Assembly (NCBI GenBank): GCA_017656255.1
Contig: JACDOE010000009.1
Coordinates: forward strand, 55,286 to 119,285
Length of the DNA stretch: 64,000 nucleotides
DNA from: Bacillaceae bacterium
Lineage (GTDB): Bacteria; Bacillota; Bacilli; JACDOE01
Reading direction: 5' to 3'
In this document: positions 17,145-25,852 of the stretch, in pieces
How positions within the stretch are numbered: the first letter of the stretch is position 1
How the letters are laid out: each line of letters opens with the position of its first letter
The notes under the pieces: model-generated
Databases searched by the model: none
What the model was told of the DNA's origin: nothing
The model's input: only the letters and a program-made list of their open reading frames with translations
Position numbers and translations under genes: made by a program

Positions 17145-18065
17145 ATGGAGACGTTGATGCGGAACTTTTTTCTGTATTTGTCGAAAAACCGGACAATGAA
17201 TCAGGCCGCACGCAAATGGGGGCTGCAATTCGGCGCACAGCGTTTTGTGGCGGGGGAATCCATTGCGGATGCTATCGCTACCATTCGCCGCTTGAATGAT
17301 CAGGGACTCCTGGCAACGGTGGATCATCTCGGGGAGTTTGTCAGTTCCAAAGAGGAAGCGACGGAGTCGACGGATTATGCTTTAAAAACCCTGGATGCCA
17401 TTGCTGATGCAGGTGTGAAAAGCCAGTTGTCCGTCAAATTAACGCAGCTGGGGCTGGATATTGATTACGGATTCTGCCTCGACAATATGAGAAAAATTGT
17501 GGACAGAGCGAAAAATGTCGGGAATTTTGTTAGAATTGATATGGAAGATTACGCCCGTTTGGAGATGACCCTGAGTATTCTGAAAGACCTGTTGAAAGAT
17601 TATGATAATGTGGGAACCGTGATTCAGGCCTATTTGTACCGGAGTGAAAACGACGTTCAGGACCTGGACGCCTGGGATGTGAATTTGCGTCTGGTCAAAG
17701 GGGCTTACAAAGAATCACCCAAGGTCGCTTTTCCTGATAAAAAAGATGTTGATGAAAATTTTAAAAAGTTGATCCGCCTTCATCTGGAAAATGGCAATTA
17801 CACGGCTGTGGCGACCCATGATGACCGGATCATCGACTTTACCCGTCAACTGGCAGAGGAAAAGCGAATTCCCCGTGATCGCTTTGAATTTCAGATGTTG
17901 TACGGCATACGTCCCCAGTATCAGCAGGAACTGGCCCGGGAAGGGTACCGGATGCGGGTATATGTCCCTTACGGGAAGGACTGGTACGGCTATTTCATGC
18001 GTCGGCTGGCGGAGCGTCCCGCCAATGTAGGGTTTGTGCTGAAGGGGATGTTGCGAAGGTCATAA
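17145..18065 (+). CDS. Proline dehydrogenase
   Basis: Oxidises proline to pyrroline-5-carboxylate with FAD. The short Bacillus-type enzyme of about 306 residues. Barrel motifs are LSVKLTQLGLDID, RIDMEDYA, VIQAYLYRS, LRLVKGAYKE, ATHDD and, at the C-terminus, RVYVPYGKDWYGYFMRRLAERPAN with the substrate-binding arginines. No P5C dehydrogenase is adjacent. GGAGGGA precedes ATG by 7 bases. The rlmD-like gene follows 24 bases later and could be co-transcribed. Proline is a common osmolyte in halotolerant bacilli. Confidence 0.94.
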   Translation: METLMRNFFLYLSKNRTMNQAARKWGLQFGAQRFVAGESIADAIATIRRLNDQGLLATVDHLGEFVSSKEEATESTDYALKTLDAIADAGVKSQLSVKLTQLGLDIDYGFCLDNMRKIVDRAKNVGNFVRIDMEDYARLEMTLSILKDLLKDYDNVGTVIQAYLYRSENDVQDLDAWDVNLRLVKGAYKESPKVAFPDKKDVDENFKKLIRLHLENGNYTAVATHDDRIIDFTRQLAEEKRIPRDRFEFQMLYGIRPQYQQELAREGYRMRVYVPYGKDWYGYFMRRLAERPANVGFVLKGMLRRS

Positions 18066-18089
18066 CGTGAGTACAGGATGTGGTGAAAG

Positions 18090-19544
18090 ATGTCGGAAAA
18101 AAGGTTGAATCGAAAAGGACAAAACTCCCGGCGACGTGTTCGCAAACCGGGAGATTTTTTGGACCGGGGTGATTTTATACCGGTTCTGACGATTAAACGG
18201 CTCGGATTAAATGGGGAAGGCATTGGGTATTACCGAAAAAAAGTGGTGTTCGTTAACGGGGTGCTGCCGGGTGAGGAGATCTCAGCCCGGGTGACCCGTG
18301 TGGAGAAGAATTATATCGAAGCGGAACTGGTCAAAGTGAAAAAGGCATCGCCCCGCCGGACGGATCCCGTCTGTTCCGTGTATGCAGAATGCGGCGGCTG
18401 CCAGCTGCAGCATGTGGATTACGAGGGACAGCTTGCCGGCAAACAGGAGCATGTGGAGCAGGCTTTTCAAAAATATGTGTCACAGTTCAATCCGGATCGA
18501 GAGAATGCGGTTCCGGTTCCCATCCGTCCCATTGTCGGGATGGAAGATCCGTGGGGGTATCGCAACAAGGCGCAGCTACAGGTGGGAACAGCGAACGGCC
18601 GTCTGATCACCGGATTGTACGCCACGGGCAGTCACCGCCTGGTGGATCTCTCGGAGTGTCCGGTTCAGCACCCGCGTACGACGGAGATGATCCGGATAAC
18701 ACGTGATGTGCTGGAGGAACTGAAGATTCCGGCCTATGATGAACGGAAACGGACCGGGGTGATTCGCACGATTATGGCCCGGGTGGGGATGGAGACCGGC
18801 GAATCCCAGCTGGCGCTTATTACGGCCACTGAGAATCTCCCCCGCAAAAAAGAGCTGGTGACGCGACTTCGTTCCCGGATGCCGGATGTCAAAAGTATTG
18901 TACAGAACATCAATCCGAAGAAAACGAGCCTGATTTTTGGAGAGAAGACCCGGGTACTGTGGGGCGAAGAAACGATTCGGGAGAAACTGGGAAATCTGCA
19001 ATTTTCTCTGTCTCCCCGGTCCTTTTTTCAATTGAATCCCGCGCAGACGGTTAAGTTATATGATTTTGTCCGGGAAGCCGCCGCATTGACCGGGAAAGAA
19101 TCGGTGGTGGATGCATACTGCGGCGTAGGGACGATCGGACTCTGGCTGGCCGCGGATGCACGGGAGGTTCGGGGTATAGAAGTGATTCCGGAAGCGGTGG
19201 AAAATGCGCGTCGGAATGCGGAGTTGAGCGGTATACGGAATGTCATGTTTTATGAAGGGAAAGCGGAAGAGTTGTTACCCCGCTGGGCTGAACGGGGGTA
19301 TAAACCCGATGTGCTGGTGGTGGATCCGCCCCGCACCGGTCTGGATCGGAAACTGCTTGATACGATTCTTGCTGTTAAGCCGGAACGGATGGTGTATGTG
19401 TCGTGTAATCCGTCAACACTGGCGAAGGATTGTGATGTGTTGATCAAAGGCGGGTATCAGGTAAAGTGGATTCAGCCGGTGGATATGTTTCCGCAGACGG
19501 GGCATGTGGAGTGCTGTTCACTGTTAGTGCGGAAGGACAATTAA
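18090..19544 (+). CDS. rlmD: RlmD-type 23S rRNA (uracil-C5) methyltransferase
   Basis: Methylates uracil of 23S rRNA (RumA/YefA group) with S-adenosylmethionine. The N-terminal TRAM domain (about 25-85) carries RLGLNGEGIGYY. The [4Fe-4S] ligands are CSVYAECGGCQ (about 95-105) plus a fourth Cys in LSECPVQH (about 190). The SAM site VDAYCGVGTIGLWLA and the catalytic nucleophile in YVSCNPSTLAKD (about 439) are intact. 484 residues. Bacillus has two to three paralogues, so the exact target base is not fixed by sequence. A terminator follows. Confidence 0.9.
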   Translation: MSEKRLNRKGQNSRRRVRKPGDFLDRGDFIPVLTIKRLGLNGEGIGYYRKKVVFVNGVLPGEEISARVTRVEKNYIEAELVKVKKASPRRTDPVCSVYAECGGCQLQHVDYEGQLAGKQEHVEQAFQKYVSQFNPDRENAVPVPIRPIVGMEDPWGYRNKAQLQVGTANGRLITGLYATGSHRLVDLSECPVQHPRTTEMIRITRDVLEELKIPAYDERKRTGVIRTIMARVGMETGESQLALITATENLPRKKELVTRLRSRMPDVKSIVQNINPKKTSLIFGEKTRVLWGEETIREKLGNLQFSLSPRSFFQLNPAQTVKLYDFVREAAALTGKESVVDAYCGVGTIGLWLAADAREVRGIEVIPEAVENARRNAELSGIRNVMFYEGKAEELLPRWAERGYKPDVLVVDPPRTGLDRKLLDTILAVKPERMVYVSCNPSTLAKDCDVLIKGGYQVKWIQPVDMFPQTGHVECCSLLVRKDN

Positions 19545-19572
19545 ATCGGAGATGTATTGGCGGAAATAGCAA

Positions 19573-19599
19573 AGAGGGGCGGCGAACCCCTCTTTTTTT
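19573..19599 (+). terminator. Terminator of the rlmD-like gene
   Basis: AGAGGGG-CGGCGAA-CCCCTCT with seven T after the stem. Confidence 0.9.
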
Positions 19600-19647
19600 G
19601 AAATATGTCCAAGAAATAACATTAATTTCGAGCGGATATAAACAGCC

Positions 19648-20160
19648 CTATGCAGTTGGATGATGCAAATGTGTTGCAAAGTTCAAGTCATTATTATCAT
19701 AAAGTCTAATGACTTTTTCTTTATATAACTGTAACCGGGATTCGAAGTCTTCGCGGCTATCTTCGAAGTCTCGCGTCCACTTATACATCATTTTTAACAT
19801 CTTTATATCAGGCCTATAGTTACACTTTTCAATACCAAGATTTTGTTTGAGAAAGCGGTTTAAGATTCTTATTCTACGCTTCCACAATGGTGTATCTAGA
19901 AATATGATTGTATCCGCCATTTCAAATAAACAACGATATGATGGTCGGTCTGTACCTTCGAAAATCCATTCACCAAATTTATCAATTTCCTTAATTACCT
20001 CAATCTGCTCATCTGCGGTTCGCTTATACCTTCCGGTCTCAGTTCGATGATGAACGATACTATCCAACTCATACCAAGGAATTTTTAATGTTTCGGATAG
20101 TCGCTTGGCAAGTGTTGTTTTACCGCTAGCTACAATTCCAATTATGAAAACTTTTTTCAA
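19648..20160 (-). CDS. P-loop nucleotide kinase-like protein (topology-modulation/adenylate-kinase type)
   Basis: A small NTPase of about 170 residues. Walker A is IIGIVASGKTTLA near the N-terminus. The next parts follow the family plan: WYELDSIVHHR, WIFEGTDRPSYRCLFEMADTIIFLDTPLWKRRIRILNRF. TTG 20160 is chosen since GAGGTG stands 8 bases upstream and yields MKKVFIIG directly; the upstream extension lacks a ribosome site. Base composition is AT-richer than the surrounding core genes, together with the next gene, hinting at transfer. Substrate unknown. Confidence 0.65.
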   Translation of the reverse strand: MKKVFIIGIVASGKTTLAKRLSETLKIPWYELDSIVHHRTETGRYKRTADEQIEVIKEIDKFGEWIFEGTDRPSYRCLFEMADTIIFLDTPLWKRRIRILNRFLKQNLGIEKCNYRPDIKMLKMMYKWTRDFEDSREDFESRLQLYKEKVIRLYDNNDLNFATHLHHPTA

Positions 20161-20195
20161 TTGATTAACACCTCGCATTAACAATAAGGGTACGT

Positions 20196-20531
20196 TTATT
20201 TCCTATTTTTAGTTATAAGCCTGTCAGAATAATTATACTTCATCATAGGGAACCACCAAAGAGGGTTATTTACGTCAAACCGATATAGTGATTCGTTCAT
20301 TAATGAAGGGTAAGTTAAACCTTCAAGCATAAAGCTTTCAATATCACCTTCGATATACTCAAGGAACAAGTCTAGCATGTCAACAGTTTTTTCCTTGACC
20401 GCCACTGTAATTGCCTGTTTATCTTTCCGTATTAGGTTTCTCCAATCACGTTTCCCATTGGTCACACTCTTTAGCAAACATCGAAGACCAGTGAACTCGT
20501 TTGTGTTGGAAACGAATCGGAAGCCTTTCAT
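20196..20531 (-). CDS. Hypothetical protein, 111 residues
   Basis: No recognised domain. Trp/Tyr-rich C-terminus (NNPLWWFPMMKYNYSDRL). GGGAGA lies about 10 bases before ATG 20531. It precedes the kinase-like gene on the same strand with 35 bases between them, so they may be one operon. AT-rich. Confidence 0.5.
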   Translation of the reverse strand: MKGFRFVSNTNEFTGLRCLLKSVTNGKRDWRNLIRKDKQAITVAVKEKTVDMLDLFLEYIEGDIESFMLEGLTYPSLMNESLYRFDVNNPLWWFPMMKYNYSDRLITKNRK

Positions 20532-21010
20532 TTTTATAAAGTCTCCCTTATCGTACCTAGTAAGCGGCTTTTGCTTTGGTGGAGTGTATAGCTTTGTTAA
20601 CCCTCAATGAATCCAAGCTCCAAAAATGACAGACTCAGATATCGTTCATAAAATAATCCCCGTTCTGGATAAAACCCGGAACGGGGTGAAATGTTTTGGC
20701 GACATTTTGGCGGATAACTTATTATAAGATACCCAGGATAATGAGTTGTGACTATTAAGAACCTAACTTTCAGATCGTTTTTCGATTTTTTAAACCTTTT
20801 TGTGAATAGCATGTCTTTTATTTGTTGTTATGTGTACAAAAAGTCAAATTTAAATTTAATATCATCGCTAAAAGTTTCTTTTTTTAACAAAAAATTTACG
20901 ATACGGCAATAAGATCGTGTATATTTTAATATTTATATGTGGTAAGGTTTGGAAGTAAGGGGAATTGAAAAGTTGGGGAAAGATGTAAGTTTGAACATAG
21001 GGGGAATGAA
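20532..21010. other. AT-rich intergenic region with one hairpin
   Basis: A GC-rich hairpin at 20658-20686 (CCCCGTTCTGG / CCGGAACGGGG with one G-T pair, loop ATAAAAC) is the only clear structure; read on the minus strand it is followed by ATTATTTTAT, so it may terminate a lost gene. No coding signal is seen in the rest, only AT-rich sequence and a possible promoter for the downstream dehydrogenase. Confidence 0.4.
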
Positions 21011-21964
21011 ATGAAAGCGATTGTAAATACGGAGTATGGACAACCGGAGGTTCTTCAACTAAAAGAGATAGATAAGCCACAGCCGAAAGAGAATGAACTT
21101 TTAATACGAGTTTACGCAACAGCCGTAAATTCCGGGGATATCCATCTTCGTAAAGCGGACCCTTTTGCGGTAAGGCTATTTTTCGGTTTGTTAAAACCGA
21201 AAAAGCCTGTATTAGGTGCTGTACTGGCAGGAGAAGTTGAAGAAGTGGGTGAAAATGTAAAGGATTTTAAGGTGGGAGATAGAGTGTTCGGTATGACAGG
21301 AATGGCCATGGGGGCCTATGCCGAATATAAATGTTTGCCTGAAAACGCCTGTTTAGCTTTAATTCCCGAAAATATGAATTATGAGGAGGCTGCCTCTGTT
21401 CCCTTTGGTGCCACCACTGCCCTTCATTTTCTTAAAAAAGCAAATATCAAAAAAGGACAAAAAGTACTGATTTATGGTGCATCCGGTGCAGTCGGAACGG
21501 CCGCCGTTCAACTTGCCAGCCATTTTGGAGCCGAAGTGACTGGTGTGTGCAGTTCAGCCAATTTGTCACTGGTAAAGTCGCTTGGGGCGGATCATGTCAT
21601 TGACTATACGACAGAGGACTTTACTGAAAATGGTGAGATTTATGATTTGATTTTTGTAACCGTTAATAAAATTTCATTCCATAAAAGTATAAAGTCACTC
21701 GATAAGAGAGGAACATTAATTTTGGGAGCAGCAGGGCCTGCAGAAACCTTGAAAGGTATTGGGACCAGAATGACAGGTACAAGGAACGTGATCTTTGGCG
21801 TAAACGCCGAAAATAAAGAAGATATGATTTTCCTAAAAGAACTTATTGAAAAAGGGGAATTTGTACCGGTTATAGATAAAATGTATAAGCTGGAAGAAAT
21901 GGTGGAGGCACATCGATATGTGGAAAAAGGTCACAAAAAGGGTAACGTTGTCGTAAAAATATGA
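21011..21964 (+). CDS. NAD(P)-dependent zinc-less MDR alcohol dehydrogenase / quinone oxidoreductase-like
   Basis: An MDR-superfamily reductase of 317 residues. N-terminal GroES-like fold (KAIVNTEYGQPEVLQLKEIDKPQPKENELLIRV), then the Rossmann NADPH loop ILIYGASGAVGTAAVQLA-type (here VLIYGASGAVGTAAV) and SLGADHVIDYTTEDF. The catalytic zinc-binding residues of classical alcohol dehydrogenases are missing, so the reaction is likely reduction of a quinone or enone with NADPH. ATG 21011 follows GGGGGAATGA. Codon use is AT-richer than the neighbours, and it belongs to the accessory stretch beginning at 19.6 kb. A strong terminator follows. Confidence 0.85.
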   Translation: MKAIVNTEYGQPEVLQLKEIDKPQPKENELLIRVYATAVNSGDIHLRKADPFAVRLFFGLLKPKKPVLGAVLAGEVEEVGENVKDFKVGDRVFGMTGMAMGAYAEYKCLPENACLALIPENMNYEEAASVPFGATTALHFLKKANIKKGQKVLIYGASGAVGTAAVQLASHFGAEVTGVCSSANLSLVKSLGADHVIDYTTEDFTENGEIYDLIFVTVNKISFHKSIKSLDKRGTLILGAAGPAETLKGIGTRMTGTRNVIFGVNAENKEDMIFLKELIEKGEFVPVIDKMYKLEEMVEAHRYVEKGHKKGNVVVKI

Positions 21965-21996
21965 CAGATCTCAAAACCCGACCACGTTTTGTTATA

Positions 21997-22038
21997 AAAG
22001 AACCGAGCGAATCTGGATGAAATCGCTCGGTTCTTTTT
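21997..22038 (+). terminator. Terminator of the MDR dehydrogenase gene
   Basis: AGAACCGAGCGA / TCGCTCGGTTCT, a perfect 12-bp stem followed by TTTT. Confidence 0.92.
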
Positions 22039-22224
22039 AATTTCGAGTGTCCTAATGAGAGGGAGGTTTTTTAAAAACTGGTTTCATTCTTCAATGTCCG
22101 TGTATAAAAAATTATACCAGAGTATAATATTCAATTTCTGATAGAGGTGATAAGCTGTAACTGCTTTATCCGAAGAGAATCTATAAAAATGTTTCTCGGA
22201 AATCTGGACATGGAAGGTGAAAAC

Positions 22225-22926
22225 ATGAAGAAGCTGTTCAATGTTAGAACAGGTATTTTTACCGCATTATTTTTATTTGTTATTGGGATTGTCTTCGTTC
22301 TGGGCAGTCAGTCAAACCAGATGATGGCCGTTCAAGATTCGCAACTGGGGAAAATCCCACAAAATGAAACGGCCGGCGGCCAGCAGGAAGGTGTTGACGT
22401 TCAGGGCCACTGGATGATCGAAGTGTTGAATGAAGATGGGACCGTGGCTCAAAAGAAAGAATTTGAAAATGCATTACAGCCTGGAGGAAAGAGAATATTA
22501 TCTGAAGTTTTGACAGGGAAAACCACACCTGGAAACTGGAGCATTGTTCTGCTTGGTGAGCAGGGATTGTCACCCTGTGAGTATGATCAGGCACGTGCTG
22601 GATGTTTTATTGTGGAAGATCCAGATAACATCGTGGCTGAAACAGAATATCAATTCCCGAATTTGTCCGTTACTGCGGTTGAGGATCAGACGAGCCCGAA
22701 TTACTTAAGTATTGTGCTGTCCGGTTCAGCAACGGCTTCTTTCGACGGTAATATTCAAAAGGTTCAAACAAAGGTGAAGGGGTGCGTTAACACAGTATCA
22801 CCGAGTGATTGTACACAGGGGTCAACTGAAGATTTCTTTACCAGCCACACTTTCAGTGATACAGAAATCATCGACGTTGTTGCCGGACAGCAAATCAATG
22901 TCACGGTGGTCCTGAGTTTTGATTAA
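22225..22926 (+). CDS. Secreted or membrane-anchored protein, cysteine-containing, unknown
   Basis: A single hydrophobic N-terminal segment (about 8-27, FTALFLFVIGIVFVLG) serves as signal peptide or anchor, followed by a Thr/Ser/Val-rich extracellular domain. Four cysteines occur in two close pairs, around SPCEYDQARAGCF and VKGCVNTVSPSDCTQ, probably disulfide-bonded. The C-terminal repeat VVAGQQINVTVVLSFD suggests a beta-sandwich. ATG 22225 is preceded by GGAAGGTGA. The SLH-domain gene starts 41 bases after its stop on the same strand, so the two probably make one envelope cassette. No family assigned. Confidence 0.6.
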   Translation: MKKLFNVRTGIFTALFLFVIGIVFVLGSQSNQMMAVQDSQLGKIPQNETAGGQQEGVDVQGHWMIEVLNEDGTVAQKKEFENALQPGGKRILSEVLTGKTTPGNWSIVLLGEQGLSPCEYDQARAGCFIVEDPDNIVAETEYQFPNLSVTAVEDQTSPNYLSIVLSGSATASFDGNIQKVQTKVKGCVNTVSPSDCTQGSTEDFFTSHTFSDTEIIDVVAGQQINVTVVLSFD

Positions 22927-22967
22927 GATCACCTCTTATTTATTAACATTGTGGGAGGTGAGACAAC

Positions 22968-25793
22968 ATGCCAAACAGGATTTGGCGATGGGTGAGCTTA
23001 CCGTTACTAATATGTTTAACTTTCAGTAGCTATTTGTTTAATGGATCGCTAGCAGCCAACGCCCCCCCGCCCCCTGTCAACATTTTCGTAGAGGAAAATA
23101 TGGGAGTCCAGGGCGGAATGGGAGGGTCTTCATCGCCTGCCAGAACGCCAAGTGAATCGTATGACAGGATGGATTCAATCTCTTCAACTTTTGCCGTGAC
23201 TGACGATGTTTATCTAGAGGACAGTACGGATGATGGCACCGTGACCAGTGACGTGTATTATCAGGCTGATATTATCCGGGTTAATGTGAAGCCTGATGGC
23301 CAGCCATTTACGAAGGCCAGCAGCAATCATCCGTACATCAGTGCCAATGGCCGATTCGTGGTTTATGAAGTTGGGTACACGATTTCCCAGGTTTATCTTT
23401 ACGACGCCAGCGATGATTCCACAACAGTGATCAGTGCCCATCCTGATGGAACGCTCGGTAATGGGGACAGCCATTATCCTGCTGTCAGCAATGACGGAGA
23501 CGTCGCCTATCAATCATACGCTGATAATCTGACGGATCAGGTGCCTGATTATGGTACGGTCATTTACTATGATCATGAAACAGGTCAAAACCAGCTTGCA
23601 CAATTTCCTTACACCGGTGATTATGCAGACCAACAGGCGCAGTATCCCGACGTCAGCAGCAATGGTCAATTCGTCTCCTATACCTCGGATGCGAATAATC
23701 TTGTAGAAAATGATCCGAATGAATATGGCGACATCTTTCGCTACAATCATGCAACAGGAGAAATAGAACGCGTCAGTATCAGGAAATATAATGATGACTA
23801 CGCTAGTGATATCAGTGAACCTTCTGCCATCAGTGGAGATGGCCGGTTCATTGCTTTTATAACCAAAATGGATATGACAGGTGATATTGACGGTGAGTAT
23901 GATGACCATCAAGTTTTTGTCCGGGACATGGACACGGAAACAAATGAACATATCAGTATCGGGCATGATGGAAAACCGGCGAATGATTATCATGTAAACG
24001 ATGTCAATATCAGTGAGAATGGCCGCTTTGTGGTCTTTAAAAGCGCTGCAACCAATCTTGTTTCAAGTTTTGATGGTGGTTCTGATCAAATCTTCCTGTA
24101 TGACCGGGAAACCGATCAGATGGAGCTCATCAGCCAGGACGCGAATGGAGTGGAAGCAAACGGAGACTGTCAGCTCCCTTCCGTGAGTGCGGATGGACGA
24201 TTCGTAGCTTTTGAATCTGAAGCCACGAATCTGGTGCCATCGGATAATAATGGTGTTTCCGATATATTTGTCTATGACCGTGAAACCAACACACATACGA
24301 TCGTTTCCGTTTCTGCCGAGGGCGAGCAGGGGAATGGCGGTAGTTCCAACCCGGAAATCACGGCGGATGGCGCTTTTGTTGTCTTTACTTCAGCTGCCGA
24401 TAATCTTGTCGCAAACGATACAAACGGTTGGACGGACATTTTTGTCTCAAAAGTTGACCAAGCAACAGAACCCGTGCCCGAGCCGGATGATATCTCCTTG
24501 AACCATAATGAGACCATATCGGTCACTGACAACATTCAATTCGGAGATGCCTATCAGGCCGAAACTGACATTCATCTTCAGGAATCGATCACAATCCAGG
24601 ATTATTTTGACATGGTGGATCCTATCTTCGTTTATGAGAGCATTTACATAACAGATACCGTAAAATGGCCTTTACAGATCTTTTTAGAGGATTCCATTTC
24701 TATTACAGATGCTCATACCAGCGGGAGGAGTTCATCAGGTTCCGGGGGATCAGATTCATCAGGAAATGATGATGACGATTCAAACCCATTCACTCCGGGA
24801 CAACCGAATATCCAGCAACTCGCTCAATCGATACCGATCAATCAATTATCAATCACAAACACGTTCGAAACAGAGGATGGCCATGTTACCGTGAGCATAC
24901 CCGGTGGAACACTGAATACGCCCGTTACCCTTTATGTCAAAGAGGTTCAGGAGCACGAACCGCCATCACCGGAAGGCATGTTCAGGATTGGCACAAAGAC
25001 ATACCAGATTACGCTTGAAGATGAGAATGGAAATGAACGGCATCAGTTTACCAACAATATCTCAATTGAATTTGAATATGATGCCGATGAGATTCCACCC
25101 GGCTCATCCGAAGAAGATTTGCAGGTCTTTTATTGGGATGATGATCTGCAACACTGGATTGTCCTACCATCCGACCAGGATGTGAATGATGATACGATTA
25201 CGGCGTATGTTGATCATCTCACCATGTTTACGGTCATGGCAGCACCTGACTTGCGGCTTCCCATCGATATCCAGGATCACTGGTCGCAGGCCGACATCTT
25301 AAAAATGGTCAGTCTGAAAGTCGTCGACAGCTACCCGGATCAAACGTTCCGTCCGGATCGATCCGTTACGCGAGCAGAGTTTATCAAAATGCTTGTCGAA
25401 GTGCTGGAGATAGACCCATCGACGTATTCGGATCGTTTATCCTTTAAAGATGAGATACCTGAATGGGCTCGTGACTATGTAAGAGCAGGAGTGCAGGAAG
25501 GATACATCCAGGGTTACAGTGACGGTACTTTCCGTGCGAATGACCTGATGACAAGAGAACAGATGGCCGTCATACTGGCTAAAACATTTGAAGCGTCAGA
25601 AGGACCCGATGCTGACCGGGTCTTTACAGATCAATCTCAAATCTCGGATTGGGCATTAGATGCTGTCCATCAGCTCGTCATATCAGAGATTATTTCAGGG
25701 TTTGAGAACAATACGTTCCGACCCAAAGATCCCGTCACGCGTGCTCAAGCTGTGACTGTATTGAGTCGGTTACAGAATGTTTTATATCGATAG
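22968..25793 (+). CDS. S-layer homology protein with PD40/TolB-like beta-propeller repeats
   Basis: A cell-wall surface protein of 941 residues. Signal peptide at 1-30. A repetitive block (about 95-510) repeats a motif of the type SxDGRFVAFxSxATNLVxxDxNGxxDIFVYDRET, i.e. TolB/PD40-like beta-propeller blades. A Ser/Gly/Asp-rich linker (about 580-600) and a ZU5-like region (SIPGGTLNTPVTLYVKE) follow. Three SLH domains close the chain (about 763-941), each with the conserved WA.. / ..G.. / FxP patterns that bind pyruvylated secondary cell-wall polymer. Between blade and linker are repeats of ESIxIxD. The role is probably surface binding or enzyme display. The gene follows the small secreted protein gene and ends in a hairpin. 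Confidence 0.85.
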   Translation: MPNRIWRWVSLPLLICLTFSSYLFNGSLAANAPPPPVNIFVEENMGVQGGMGGSSSPARTPSESYDRMDSISSTFAVTDDVYLEDSTDDGTVTSDVYYQADIIRVNVKPDGQPFTKASSNHPYISANGRFVVYEVGYTISQVYLYDASDDSTTVISAHPDGTLGNGDSHYPAVSNDGDVAYQSYADNLTDQVPDYGTVIYYDHETGQNQLAQFPYTGDYADQQAQYPDVSSNGQFVSYTSDANNLVENDPNEYGDIFRYNHATGEIERVSIRKYNDDYASDISEPSAISGDGRFIAFITKMDMTGDIDGEYDDHQVFVRDMDTETNEHISIGHDGKPANDYHVNDVNISENGRFVVFKSAATNLVSSFDGGSDQIFLYDRETDQMELISQDANGVEANGDCQLPSVSADGRFVAFESEATNLVPSDNNGVSDIFVYDRETNTHTIVSVSAEGEQGNGGSSNPEITADGAFVVFTSAADNLVANDTNGWTDIFVSKVDQATEPVPEPDDISLNHNETISVTDNIQFGDAYQAETDIHLQESITIQDYFDMVDPIFVYESIYITDTVKWPLQIFLEDSISITDAHTSGRSSSGSGGSDSSGNDDDDSNPFTPGQPNIQQLAQSIPINQLSITNTFETEDGHVTVSIPGGTLNTPVTLYVKEVQEHEPPSPEGMFRIGTKTYQITLEDENGNERHQFTNNISIEFEYDADEIPPGSSEEDLQVFYWDDDLQHWIVLPSDQDVNDDTITAYVDHLTMFTVMAAPDLRLPIDIQDHWSQADILKMVSLKVVDSYPDQTFRPDRSVTRAEFIKMLVEVLEIDPSTYSDRLSFKDEIPEWARDYVRAGVQEGYIQGYSDGTFRANDLMTREQMAVILAKTFEASEGPDADRVFTDQSQISDWALDAVHQLVISEIISGFENNTFRPKDPVTRAQAVTVLSRLQNVLYR

Positions 25794-25813
25794 ACCATAT
25801 ATAAATTTAGAAA

Positions 25814-25852
25814 GCACGTCGTCATTTAGCACATTTGACGACGTGCCTTTTT
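25814..25852. terminator. Bidirectional terminator overlapping the 3' end of the MocR gene
   Basis: GCACGTCGTCA / TGACGACGTGC, 11-bp perfect stem, then TTTTT on the plus strand. It lies 20 bases past the SLH gene, and its right arm encodes the last residues (RRQMC) of the convergent MocR gene. Confidence 0.8.
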
